A DNA stretch of 64,000 nt, taken from NCBI RefSeq assembly GCF_030817415.1, contig NZ_JAUSZI010000002.1, forward strand, positions 186,001-250,000. Reading direction: 5' to 3'. The notes beneath the pieces are model-generated. The model did not search any database. It was not told where the DNA came from and saw only the letters and a program-made list of their open reading frames with translations. The stretch is from Streptomyces umbrinus (lineage in GTDB: Bacteria; Actinomycetota; Actinomycetes; Streptomycetales; Streptomycetaceae). Shown here piece by piece: positions 16,972 to 25,940 of this stretch (position 1 is the first letter of the stretch; each line of letters begins with the position of its first letter). The position numbers were made by a program, and so were the translations under genes.

Positions 16972-17868
16972 ATGGCAGACAGAGACAACAAGAGGAGCGT
17001 GGCCTCCGAGGCCCGCGAGTTCCTGAGCACCCGGCGTGCCCGGATCACCCCCGAGCAGGCCGGACTGCCGGTCTACGGCGGCAACCGGCGGGTCGCGGGC
17101 CTGCGCCGGGAGGAGGTCGCGCTGCTCGCGGGCATGAGCGTCGACTACTACGTCCGCCTGGAGCGCGGAAACCTCTCCGGCGCCTCGGACTCGGTACTGG
17201 AATCCCTCGCGCACGCACTGCAGCTGGACGAGGCCGAGCGCACTCACCTGTACGACCTGGCCCGCGAGGCGACACCGTCGGGCCGGCGCCCCACCGTGAC
17301 GGCGTCCCGGGTTCGGCCCACGATCTTGCGCCTGCTCGACGCGATGACCGATGTGCCGGCGTACGTGCGCAACGCGCGCTTCGACATCCTGGCCGCGAAC
17401 ACGCTGGGGCTGGCGCTGTACGCACCCCTCTTCGACTCGCTGTTCGCCCAGCGCGGCCCTGCCAACAGCGCCCGATTCATGTTCCTCGACCCCGCCAGCA
17501 AGGACTTCTGGGTCGACTGGGACAAGGGCGCCGACGACGCGGTCGCGTTCCTGCGTACCGAGACGGGCCGGGCACCCCACGACAAGGCGCTCACCGATCT
17601 GATCGGAGAGCTGACGACCAAGAGCGGCGACTTCGCCCGCCGGTGGGCCCACCACGACGTGAAGTTCCACCGTTCCGGGGTGAAGAACCTCCACCACCCG
17701 CTGGTCGGCGATCTCGCCCTGCCCTACGAGGCGATGGAACTGCCCGCGGACCCCGGCCTTCGCCTCAACTTCTACACGCCCGAACCCGACTCCCCGGCGC
17801 AGGAGGCCCTGAGCCTCCTCGCCAGCTGGGCAAGCACCGGGACCGTCGTCCCGACCGCCAACGACTGA
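16972..17868 (+). CDS. MmyB-like helix-turn-helix transcriptional regulator
   Basis: 298 residues. The N-terminal XRE-type helix-turn-helix (VAGLRREEVALLAGMSVDYYVRLERGN) is followed by the MmyB-like ligand-binding domain with typical stretches (PAYVRNARFDILAANTLG, KNLHHPLVGDLALPYEAMEL). This family is very abundant in Streptomyces and often sits beside the oxidoreductase it controls. The gene is followed 34 bp later, on the same strand, by an aldo/keto reductase, so the pair is probably one transcript. I chose the ATG at 16972 because it puts the helix-turn-helix near the N-terminus; the upstream frame is longer but has no domain. Confidence 0.88.
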   Translation: MADRDNKRSVASEAREFLSTRRARITPEQAGLPVYGGNRRVAGLRREEVALLAGMSVDYYVRLERGNLSGASDSVLESLAHALQLDEAERTHLYDLAREATPSGRRPTVTASRVRPTILRLLDAMTDVPAYVRNARFDILAANTLGLALYAPLFDSLFAQRGPANSARFMFLDPASKDFWVDWDKGADDAVAFLRTETGRAPHDKALTDLIGELTTKSGDFARRWAHHDVKFHRSGVKNLHHPLVGDLALPYEAMELPADPGLRLNFYTPEPDSPAQEALSLLASWASTGTVVPTAND

Positions 17869-17902
17869 CTACGATCCAGCACACCCGAGGAGAACCCCCT
17901 TC

Positions 17903-18922
17903 ATGCAGTACCGACCGCTCGGCCGCACCGGTGTCCAGGTCAGCGCGCTCTGCCTGGGCGCGATGATGTTCGGCCCCTGGGGCAACGAGGACGAAGCCGA
18001 CTCGATCCGGATCATCCACCGTGCCCTCGACGCAGATATCAACTTCGTCGACACCGCCGACGTGTACTCCGCCGGCGTCTCGGAGGAGATCGTCGGCAAG
18101 GCGCTGACGAACCGCCGCGACGACGTGTTCCTGGCGACCAAGTTCTTCATGCCCATGGACCAGGACGACCCCAACCAGCGGGGCGGCTCGCGGCGCTGGA
18201 TCATCCGCGAGGTCGAGAACTCCCTACGGCGTCTCGGCACCGACCACATCGACCTCTACCAGGTCCACCGCCCCAGCCCTGACACCGACCTGGCCGAGAC
18301 CCTCGGCGCCCTCTCCGACCTCGTGCACCAGGGCAAGATCCGTTATATCGGCTCCTCGTCCTACTCCGGCTCCCAGATCGTCGAGGCCCAGTGGACCTCG
18401 CGGGAGCGCCGTCTGGAGCGGTTCGTGACCGAGCAGCCGCCGTACTCGATCCTGGTCCGCGGCATCGAGGAGGACGTGCTGCCCACCGCGCGCCGCCACG
18501 GCATGGGCACCCTCACCTACAGCCCGCTCTCCGGCGGCTGGCTGTCGGGCCGCTACCGCAAGCACGCCACCGAAGGCCCCGCCTCCGCCGCACGCCCCCA
18601 GGCCCGCTTCGACATGAGCACCCCCGCCAACCAGCGCAAGCTCGACGCCGTCGAACAGCTCGCGCTCCTGGCGGAGAAGGCGGGCCTCACCCTGATCGAG
18701 CTGGCCGTCGCCTTCGTCATCAACCACCCCGGCGTCACGTCGGCGATCATCGGCCCGCGCACCATGGAACAGCTGGAGGCGTTCCTGCCCGCCGCCGACG
18801 TCACACTGTCGTCCGACGTGCTCGACGCCATCGACGAGGTCGTCGCGCCCGGTGTCACGGTCAACCCGGTCGACAACAGCTACGGCGACTTCGAACTGCG
18901 CGCCGACCAGCGACGCCGCTGA
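17903..18922 (+). CDS. Aldo/keto reductase
   Basis: A 339-residue (beta/alpha)8 NADPH-dependent reductase. FVDTADVYSAGVSEEIVG supplies the catalytic Asp and Tyr, FLATKFF the Lys, and IDLYQVHRP the His. The C-terminal cofactor segment AIIGPRTMEQLEAFL is typical of the YajO/Tas-type branch. GAGGAG lies upstream of the ATG. It reduces carbonyl compounds in the cytoplasm; the natural substrate is unknown. A fragment of another aldo/keto reductase lies about 1.5 kb upstream on the other strand. Confidence 0.9.
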   Translation: MQYRPLGRTGVQVSALCLGAMMFGPWGNEDEADSIRIIHRALDADINFVDTADVYSAGVSEEIVGKALTNRRDDVFLATKFFMPMDQDDPNQRGGSRRWIIREVENSLRRLGTDHIDLYQVHRPSPDTDLAETLGALSDLVHQGKIRYIGSSSYSGSQIVEAQWTSRERRLERFVTEQPPYSILVRGIEEDVLPTARRHGMGTLTYSPLSGGWLSGRYRKHATEGPASAARPQARFDMSTPANQRKLDAVEQLALLAEKAGLTLIELAVAFVINHPGVTSAIIGPRTMEQLEAFLPAADVTLSSDVLDAIDEVVAPGVTVNPVDNSYGDFELRADQRRR

Positions 18923-18933
18923 CGCGCCCCGCA

Positions 18934-18955
18934 CTGGCCGGTCACGCCCGGCCAG
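18934..18955 (+). terminator. Stem-loop after the aldo/keto reductase gene
   Basis: CTGGCCGG (18934-18941) pairs with CCGGCCAG (18948-18955) over a 6-base loop, 12 bp after the stop codon. It is a probable rho-independent-like terminator without a U-run. Confidence 0.6.
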
Positions 18956-19128
18956 CACCGCCTTCACGCGACCACGGGAGACACTCTCTGGCGTCCTGAC
19001 GCGCCGGCCGGCGGCCACCACCCGCCCTCGGGCGACATGCCGAGGGCGCAGTGTTCCGGTCGTCCGCCACCCTGCCGAGCCGTGATCCTTCCGTTGTCGC
19101 CTGCCGGTGAACTCGGTGAATTCACCAG

Positions 19129-19683
19129 ATGTCTGACGCCATGGTCATGCGGTACTCCGGATGGACCTTCGCATTCGACGGCCGGTCGTTGACCATCACC
19201 CGACGTGGGATGCCGTGGCGCCGCAAACGGGTCGAGCACCTGCCACTCAGCCGGCTCCGCGCCTGCTACCTCCTCAAGTCGGAGGTCCACGGCGGCGAAA
19301 GCCTCAACTTCTGGCTGGTGTACGACACCGATCTGGTGCATATCGGCCTCAACCGGCAGTACTACGAAGACGACGCCTACTGGTTCGCCGGCTACCTCAG
19401 CGAGGCGATCCGCGAGGGGCTGCGCTGGATTTTCCAGAACACCATCGGGCTCGGTCCGCATTCCGAGCCGGAACTCCTCCGGGTGGTCCGGCGGCGCCGC
19501 AACTCCATCCGTACGACTTCAGCACGGGCGACGTGCCTCAGCGTCCGAGGGCGTTGCGCAAGGAGGACTACTTGGCGTCCCGCCGCCGGGTCCCCGGTCC
19601 GACCCGGCCCTCCGACCTGCAGACCAACCACAACTGCGCGTTGGACGACGCCCCACCGAACTTCGAGAACTGGTGGACCTTAG
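19129..19683 (+). pseudogene. Hypothetical protein gene, apparently frameshifted
   Basis: The first 115 or so codons read well (YSGWTFAFDGRSLTITRR, LVYDTDLVHIGLNRQYYED, AYWFAGYLSEAI) and resemble a small beta-rich PH-like fold, but I recognise no family. After about 19490 this frame becomes Arg/Thr/Pro-rich noise, while the neighbouring frame becomes protein-like (LHPYDFSTGDVPQRPRALRK ... NFENWWT). A 1-base frameshift around 19490-19505 is the simplest explanation. Downstream it meets an IS remnant at 19682. Confidence 0.5.
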
Positions 19684-19870
19684 AGGCCGCGCGGATAGGC
19701 GTAGTAAGGCATCCCGGCAGCAAGGCAGGCACAGGTCCTGACGATCATGGAGTTGCGACGCTCTGTGATCACCTGGGAGACCTGCGCCTGTACTGCCGCC
19801 ATGGCTGACCGAACCCCCCTGGGACCAGTTCGCGGCACTGCTGCCTGACCGACTGGCCGAACCAGAATGT
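19682..19870 (+). mobile_element. IS remnant, left copy of an inverted pair
   Basis: About 120 bp (from the GGATAGGCGT region through CTGTACTGCCGCC) match, in inverted orientation and roughly 80 percent by eye, the segment 21060-21184. Immediately after, ADRTP and, in another frame, WDQFAALLPDRLAEPEC resemble the N-terminus of an IS5-type transposase. Only the element's 5' end survives. Confidence 0.55.
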
Positions 19871-19890
19871 TGACTCAGGCAGCCCGAGGC

Positions 19891-20259
19891 CTAGTCATCC
19901 GCCACGTTCGCCAGAAACTCCCGATTTACGTTGATCAGGTGATCAAGTGCTGCTCTGGCGGCAGTCAGGCTGTCTATTGTGGATGAAAGGCGATTTCGCT
20001 CCTGATTCATTGCGGTCAAAGCTTCCCGGGCTCTGTCCATGTTGGGCTCCGTCATGCAGGGGACCATCTGAGCGATGGTTCTGCTGGACATTCCGGCGAC
20101 CAGGAAGCTCTGAACCAGCGCCACCCGCTGGACGTGACCATCGTCGTAGCACCGCTGGCCGCTGGGGGACCTTGTGCTGACCAGCAAGCCCTGCTGCTCG
20201 TAGTAGCGCAGCGATCGACGGCTTGCTCCTGTCCGGGCGGACAGCTCACCGATCCGCAT
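19891..20259 (-). CDS. MerR-family transcriptional regulator
   Basis: 122 residues. The MerR winged helix-turn-helix reads MRIGELSARTGASRRSLRYY, then QGLLVSTRSPSGQRCYDD, followed by a dimerisation coiled coil (MNQERNRLSSTIDSLTAARA). There is no cysteine cluster in the short C-terminus, so metal sensing is not suggested. I chose the ATG at 20259, where the domain begins; the frame is open to 20286. It is divergent from the EthD-like gene at 20404 with a near-consensus promoter between them. The pair has lower GC than its surroundings and lies between inverted IS remnants, suggesting recent transfer. Confidence 0.85.
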   Translation of the reverse strand: MRIGELSARTGASRRSLRYYEQQGLLVSTRSPSGQRCYDDGHVQRVALVQSFLVAGMSSRTIAQMVPCMTEPNMDRAREALTAMNQERNRLSSTIDSLTAARAALDHLINVNREFLANVADD

Positions 20260-20298
20260 CTCAACCCCTCGTGTGCATTGGGTCACGGCGACTTGCCC

Positions 20299-20328
20299 TT
20301 GACATCGATGTGAGCGTTTAGGTTAACC
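20299..20328 (+). promoter_or_regulatory. Candidate MerR-controlled promoter
   Basis: TTGACA at 20299-20304 and TTAACC at 20323-20328 are separated by 18 bp, longer than the ideal 17, as is typical of MerR-activated promoters. The spacer begins with the palindrome ACATCGATGT (20302-20311). It reads toward the EthD-like gene. Confidence 0.5.
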
Positions 20329-20403
20329 CCATGGCTCGCGATTCGCCGCCAGGGCATCTGGTTGCCGACCTCTCGCGTCCGCGAGCACGAAAAGGAGAAG
20401 TCC

Positions 20404-20739
20404 GTGATCAAGTTCGCTTTCATGATCAACCGTATCGATGGAATGACCTTCGAGGAATTCGTCGAGCATCACCGAAATCGCCACGCCCCGTTGTTCACCT
20501 CCATTCCAGAAGCGCGGCAGTACGTGAAGAAGTACACCGTCTCCCACCCGGTACCCGCCGAAGGGTATCCGAGCCCCGCCTACGACGGCCTCACTGAAAT
20601 CTGGTTCGAAAGCTGGGCGGATCACCACGCCTTCTTCACGTCCAAGAATTACAAGGAGTTGGTGAACCCGGACGAGAGTAAGTTCATCGATATGAATTCA
20701 GTGGCAGTAATGGTCACTGAAGAAAGGGTTGTGGTCTAA
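20404..20739 (+). CDS. EthD-like dimeric alpha/beta-barrel protein
   Basis: 111 residues. The start FAFMINRIDGMTFEEFVEHHRNRHAPL and the ending in SVAVMVTEERVVV fit the EthD/ferredoxin-like dimeric alpha-beta barrel family, which includes small oxygenases and cyclases of polyketide-like aromatic metabolism. The GTG at 20404 is preceded by a good AAAGGAGAAG. Codon use is noticeably less GC-rich than the neighbours. The divergent MerR regulator probably activates it. The substrate is unknown. Confidence 0.75.
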   Translation: MIKFAFMINRIDGMTFEEFVEHHRNRHAPLFTSIPEARQYVKKYTVSHPVPAEGYPSPAYDGLTEIWFESWADHHAFFTSKNYKELVNPDESKFIDMNSVAVMVTEERVVV

Positions 20740-21184
20740 CCCTTTGGGCGCTTTATGCCGCGGGCGATGCGGCGGGGCATCAACGTGATGTAGGCCCAGC
20801 CATCAGGGTTTCGGAGTGCTGGACGGCCCGCTCGTAGTCGCGGGCATGTCGGCGGGCGTGCATGATGCAGGCAAAAGAATCTCTCGACGACCCGGCGGCC
20901 GGGTAGACCGACGAATCCGGAGCTGCCCTTGGGGCGGCTTTTCTTGGGCTTGTCGCGATCACGTGTCCGTCGATCGTTCCCACCCTGACGGTAGCCCTGG
21001 TGGCGTGGTGGGCCTTCTGCCTTCTCCGTATACCTGAGGCTCTGACAGCCCGGACATGGCAGCGCAGGCACAGGTCTCTCCGATGATTACAGAGCGTCAC
21101 AACTCCATGATCGCCAGGACCTGCGCCTGTCTTGCGGCTGGGTGCCACCATCACGCCTATCCGCGCGCCCTCATAGTCGAGCAC
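20736..21184 (-). mobile_element. IS remnant, right copy of an inverted pair, with IS5-type transposase C-terminus
   Basis: The 21060-21184 part is the inverted partner of 19682-19805. The rest contains, in alternating frames, pieces of the end of an IS5-type transposase: IMHARRHARDYERAVQHSET and AYITLMPRRIARG. Several frameshifts and a missing middle show it is dead. Confidence 0.55.
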
Positions 21185-21349
21185 ATCCGCGCCGGCTACG
21201 AGCTGCTGGACGACCCGGGCTGAGAGGAGGTCGTCCAGGACCTACGGCGAGGCGGCAGATGATGACCCAGAGCGTCTGGAAGCAGTACAACCGGTCGGGA
21301 TACCGGCATCCGAGCGACTAGCCAGGCCGCGCGTCCGGCCCACCGGGTG

Positions 21350-23691
21350 TCATGTCGACGGGGGCCAGGGCAGGATCGGTAGCGCTGCCTCGGTGCGGGC
21401 GAGGACGATCTGGTCGAACAGGGCGCCGTCGCCGTTGCTGCGCAGGGCGAGTTGGTCGACGACCTTGACCGCTCCGGCGGTGAACTTCCACAGGCCGACG
21501 CGTACGACCTCCCAGTCGGCGGGGACGCGACCCTCGAACCGCTTCTCGACCATGGACGTCTGTGGTGACCAGTGCGAGTCGCCGATGGACGCCGAGAAGA
21601 TGGGGGCGGACTTCGCGGGCCCGAGCCGGACGCAGATCCCCGTGGTCGCGGGGCTGAGGGCATTCCAGGCGAACTGGAGGTAGCGGCATTCGCCCGGGGC
21701 GCTCGGGTTCTCCACGATCCTGAAGTCCCAGTCGTGCATGGCGTGCCCGAAGGGTGCCCGCGACGTGGGGTAGCGCTCCACCGCCTTCTTCAGCCGCAGG
21801 CACCTGGTCCCCGCGGCCGCGCCGCCGATCTGGATGTCGGCCGCCTCGCTGTCCTCCACGATGCCGTGCACGTCGTCGTCCCGGTCGTCGAACAGGACGG
21901 CGAGCGCGTTCCCTTCCAGTACCGTCCCGGTGGGAGTTGCCCACCACGGTGCCGTGGAAGACGAGTTCGCCGAGCCGGATGTTGCCCACGGGCCAGATGC
22001 CGCCGCCGGTGGTGCGCAACCGGAAACGGGAGGAGGACAGGGCCTCGAAGGTGTGGCTGTGCACGGCGCCCGCGTCGGAAAGGAGTTTCGGGCCGTCCTT
22101 CCAGAGCCCGGCTTTGGTGTCCCACCACTGCAGTTGGACATCGCGCAGCCACGACACGGGGTGGGCGGGGTCCTCGGTGAAGGTGACTCCCGTGAGTCGG
22201 ACCTGCGTGCGGAAGGTGTCGACGGTGAACAGCAGCTCCTGCCCGTCCCGTCCTGGATGCGGATGGCGCCGATGACCGACCCGGACACCCACGGGTTGGC
22301 CGGTGCGTCGGCGCGCCCGTCGGTGAGCAGGGCGACCGCGTTCTGCTTGCCGAGGTCGACGTACCGGGTCGGGTTGACGAGGCGCACGTCCAAGAGCGCG
22401 GAGGTGGTCCTGATCAGGTTGGGTGTCAGGTCCTGGGTCGCAGTGGCGTTGCCCCAGCCCGCGCGGCGGACCGCTGGGACGGGGTCGGGCGTGAGGAGCT
22501 TGGGGCGGATGTCCGTCTCCGACGGGGTCAGCCGGGTCCGCCGGCGTTCGTCGAGGGCGGCGGTGTAGCGGAGCACGGTGCCCGTCCACGTGGCGACGAG
22601 GAGCCCGCCGTCGGGCAGCCAGGCCGACACCGGCAGCGCCTTGAGGTCCTTGGTGACCAGCTTGGTGCCGTCGCGCCACAGTACGGCGAGGGTGCCGAGC
22701 TCGTTGCCGACGGCGACGCGGGTGCCGTCCGGGGAGACGCGGGGGCGGCGCAGCAGGTCGTCCCCGGTGTACGTCCAGAGCAGTCCGCGCGCGGGGTCGT
22801 ACGCCTTGAGCTGGTTGCGGAAGGTGACCGCGAGGAACGAGCCGTCGGCACTGACGGAGACCTCGCCGGCGGCGGTGGGGATGGTGTTGACGAGGGCGCC
22901 GCCGCGGATCACGTACACGCGGCCGCCGTCGGCGTCCGACCAGATTACGGCGGTGCGCCGGTCGCCGCTGACGACCCCGCCGCCGAAGCCGCCCTCGCCA
23001 CCGATCGACCACAGGGTGGAGCCGTCCGCGGCGGCGAGTCCGGTGATCGTGTTGGCGGCGAACGTGATGAGGGTGTCGTCGAGGGCGAGGAGCCGCAGCG
23101 GCGTCCGCTCGCCGGTCTTCCACCACTCGTGCGCCCACTTCTCGCGCGCCGCGGTGCCTTGGTTGTCCCAGAGCGCGAGGCCCAGGTCGCCGGAGGTGGC
23201 GATCCAGGAACCGCCGGGCGCGGCCGCGAAGTTGCTCAGGCCGTAGTCGTGGCCCCATTCGCCCTTCGTCCAGTCGGTGGCCTTCTTGGCCAGGCCGAAC
23301 AGGGCGAAGCGGCGCCCGGGCGAGCCGTCGGCGTTCAGCAGGTACAGGTGGTAGCGCTCGGGGCTGTGCACGTCGAAGCCCTGTGCGGCGAAGCCGGTGC
23401 CGGGGGCGCTGGGGGCGTAGGCGAAGTGGTGGCCGAGGCGGCGGCGCCAGCGTGTAGTGCCGGTGGCGAGGTCGAGGCCGTAGAGGTTGTGGTCCCGTTG
23501 AAGGCGGTGAGGGCGGCGGTGCGGCCGTCCGCGATGTCGCGCACATGCAGGCCGAAGGCGTAGTCGGCCGGGGGCGGCAGCGGGGCGTGCGTCAGCGGGA
23601 CGACGGCGCAGAGCCGGGCGGGGGCGATGCGCAGATCCGCGGTGAACTCCCCGCCGAGCAGGCTGACCCGCTCCCCCGTGAGCACGTCGAC
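21350..23691 (-). pseudogene. Beta-propeller (PQQ/WD-like) protein gene with three frameshifts
   Basis: Joining three frames gives a coherent protein of about 770 residues. It has a seven-bladed-type propeller with repeats such as LYGLDLATGTTRWRRRLG, TGLAAADGSTLWSIGGEG and LKAYDPARGLLWTYTGDD, followed by two jelly-roll-like C-terminal domains (EALSSSRFRLRTTGGGIWP, DWEVVRVGLWKFTAGAVKV). The frame changes near 23490, 22245 and 21930. The N-terminus is lost where an IS5-type fragment joins at about 23695, so any signal peptide is missing. It was probably a secreted or surface protein. The function is not recognised. Confidence 0.65.
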
Positions 23692-23694
23692 GAC

Positions 23695-23918
23695 CTGACA
23701 CCGAACAGCGGGCCCAACTGCCGCATCGTCAGGTTCGTGCGGTCATACACCGCGACCACCGGCGCCCGCTCGGCCAGCGGCAGAGACCACGGCCGACCCT
23801 GCATGGCGCCATTGCCGCCCCGCTCCCGCACCACCTTCAACAGGCCTGCGAACTGGGTCACTTGCAGCCCGGTGAACGTCTCCACCCACACCCGGTCAAC
23901 CCTCAACACCCCAGCCAC
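23695..23918 (-). mobile_element. IS5-type transposase N-terminal fragment
   Basis: The frame from GTG 23918 reads MAGVLRVDRVWVETFTGLQV ... LPLAERAPVVAVYDRTNLTM then RQLGPLFGV, the N-terminal helix-turn-helix domain of IS5-type transposases. It then runs straight into the beta-propeller pseudogene, so the rest of the transposase is gone. Confidence 0.7.
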
Positions 23919-23958
23919 ACCAAGGAGGTGCCCAGCTCACAGCCTTGCGCAACACGCT

Positions 23959-24804
23959 TCAGGCGCCACCGCCGCCACTGGGCCCCTCCAGGGTGATGTC
24001 GTCGGCGTAGTACCTGCCCTGTGCGTACCAGCCGTGCACGTAGATTGTCGCGCTGGTCTGGGAAGCGCCTGTCGTGAAGGAGACCTTCAGTGGGCTGTAT
24101 TCGGAGGGGGAAGTGGTCCAGGTGGAGGCGCCGCCGTTCACACCCAAATAGACGTAGGAGCCGCGGATCCAGCCGCTGAGTGAGTAGGTGGTGTTCGGCC
24201 GTACCGCGACGGTCTGGTTGCACTGCGCGGTGTCGCTCGAACTGACCGTCCCCTGGAGGGCCTTGGAGCCCGCGTGGACGGGAGAGGAGACGGCCGAACC
24301 CGGGTTGCCGGTGCAGGTCCACGGCGCGAGGCTGCCCGACTCGAAGCCGGGGTTGGTCAGGACGTCGACGGCCCCGACCGCGCCCGGGGCGGCCGACGCT
24401 CTCGCCGAGGGTGCGGCCGGGGTGGCGTCGGTACGGCCGGGGATCAGGAGGGAGCAGCCGAAGCCGACGACGGCCGCCGCGACGACCGCGATCACCATGG
24501 CCGCCCGGCGCTGTCCGGGCCCGAGGCGCGGGCGGCCTACGGAACGCGGCGGGCAGGAATCGCCGTCGGACGCGGGGAGTTCCTTCGTCATACCGCCCAG
24601 GACAGGCGGGAGTTGCTCTGTCTCGTCGCCCGTCCGGGTGTGCGGGACGGGTGCGGCCCCGGTGTCGTGGCTGCGGTAGTCCTTGTCCTGGCGTATCTCG
24701 TCGAGCAGCTGGGCCAGCGCGTCGGTGCGGCGCGGTCGCAGCACGCGGATGGGCTCCAGCGCGGGGCGGTCGTCCGGTGAGTCGGACGCGGGCGGTGTGG
24801 GCAC
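23959..24804 (-). CDS. Membrane-anchored protein with carbohydrate-binding-like domain
   Basis: 281 residues. A basic, disordered cytoplasmic N-terminus (about 1-100) is followed by one membrane helix (AAMVIAVVAAAVVGFGCSLL) and an extracytoplasmic domain starting LTNPGFESGSLAPWTCTGN, a typical CBM4/9/35-like opening, continuing to YYADDITLEGPSGGGGA. The GTG at 24804 has GGAAGGAGAG upstream. Comparable domains usually precede a chitinase or other glycosidase domain. Here the protein stops after a Gly-rich linker, next to an IS fragment, so a catalytic domain may have been lost. It probably binds polysaccharide at the cell surface. Confidence 0.65.
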   Translation of the reverse strand: MPTPPASDSPDDRPALEPIRVLRPRRTDALAQLLDEIRQDKDYRSHDTGAAPVPHTRTGDETEQLPPVLGGMTKELPASDGDSCPPRSVGRPRLGPGQRRAAMVIAVVAAAVVGFGCSLLIPGRTDATPAAPSARASAAPGAVGAVDVLTNPGFESGSLAPWTCTGNPGSAVSSPVHAGSKALQGTVSSSDTAQCNQTVAVRPNTTYSLSGWIRGSYVYLGVNGGASTWTTSPSEYSPLKVSFTTGASQTSATIYVHGWYAQGRYYADDITLEGPSGGGGA

Positions 24805-25280
24805 GGCGCTCTCCTTCCGTCCCGTGGCAGAGACCTGAGCTGTCCCTCTGGGATTGATACGCAACGCCCGCGCCGCAGGTTCAGCCGACGCCGCGCCAGG
24901 GGAAGCCACGCGGGACGCCCGTGAGGTATGGGACGGCCGGGCGCTGACGCGGACCGGTCCGAAGTTCTCGACCTTCATGTGCGCGGCGTTGGTGCCGCGA
25001 CGCCCGCAACGAAGGAACTGGCGGGCCCCCGCCCCCCACCTTGGCCGCCGTGAACACATGAGTGACATCGTCCAAGCCGTCGCCGGTGCTCTCAGACCAA
25101 CAGCACGCCGCCGTCGACCACCCTGCGAACGTGAACACCGGCAACGCCACACACCTCGACAGGCCACGGCCAACCGTGCACGAGGCCGTTAGGAGGCGTG
25201 AAGGCGGCGAGCACCGTCGCGGTGGTGTGGTCGGGGCATGGTCGGACGTCCACCGCGAAGTCGGCAACCACTGCTGGCTG
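24805..25280. other. No gene seen
   Basis: About 475 bases with only artefactual GC-rich frames. It separates the CBM-like gene from the two-component system. Confidence 0.4.
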
Positions 25281-25940
25281 TCAGCCGTTGCGCGGGGCGA
25301 CCAGGCCGGATTCGTAGGCGAGAACCACGAGTTGGGCCCGGTCGCGGACATGGAGTTTGGTCATGGCCCGGTTGATGTGGGTCTTCGCGGTCATCGGGCT
25401 GATCACCATGTGGTCGGCGATCTGGCCGTTGGACAGTCCCTGTGCGGCCAGGGCGACCGCTTCGCGTTCGCGGCTGGTCAGCTCCTCCAGCGCGGCACTG
25501 GAGGCGGGGGGCGGCTGGGCGACGTACCGGTGGATCAGCTTGCGGGTGATGGACGGGGCGAGCAGAGCGTCGCCGCGGGCGGCTACCCGTACGGCGTGCA
25601 GGAGGTCCTCCGGCACGATGTCCTTGACCAGGAACCCGGCGGCTCCGGCGCGCAGCGCTTCGAAGACGTACTCGTCCATGCCGTAGTTGGTCAGCATGAC
25701 GACGTGCACGTCGGCCAGGGCCGGGTTCGCGGCGATGCGCCGCGTTGCCTCGATGCCGTCCATGACCGGCATCTGGATGTCGATGAGCGCGACGTCGGGC
25801 AGATGCTCCTTGACGAGCACCAGACCCTCTTCACCGTCGGCGGCTTCGGCCACCACCTCGATGTCGTCTTCAAGGCCGAGCAGCGCACGGAAGCCGCTGC
25901 GGATGAGCGGCTGGTCGTCGACCAGCAGGACACGGATCAT
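25281..25940 (-). CDS. NarL/LuxR-type response regulator
   Basis: 219 residues. Receiver domain 1-120 with phospho-acceptor D54 in ALIDIQMPVMDG, acidic pocket D8-D9 and conserved K106 in GFLVKDI. The C-terminal LuxR helix-turn-helix is LTSREREAVALAAQGLSNGQ then TAKTHINRAMTKL. It overlaps the kinase gene by 4 bp (ATGA), so the two are translated together. It is phosphorylated by the neighbouring kinase. A plausible target is the palindrome-rich promoter of the DUF6223-like gene beyond the kinase. Confidence 0.93.
   Translation of the reverse strand: MIRVLLVDDQPLIRSGFRALLGLEDDIEVVAEAADGEEGLVLVKEHLPDVALIDIQMPVMDGIEATRRIAANPALADVHVVMLTNYGMDEYVFEALRAGAAGFLVKDIVPEDLLHAVRVAARGDALLAPSITRKLIHRYVAQPPPASSAALEELTSREREAVALAAQGLSNGQIADHMVISPMTAKTHINRAMTKLHVRDRAQLVVLAYESGLVAPRNG

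Noticed and set aside
21318..23546. A 742-codon Arg/Pro-rich minus-strand frame
   Set aside because: Only its central 90 or so codons are protein-like, and these belong to the frameshifted beta-propeller gene; the rest is a shadow frame.
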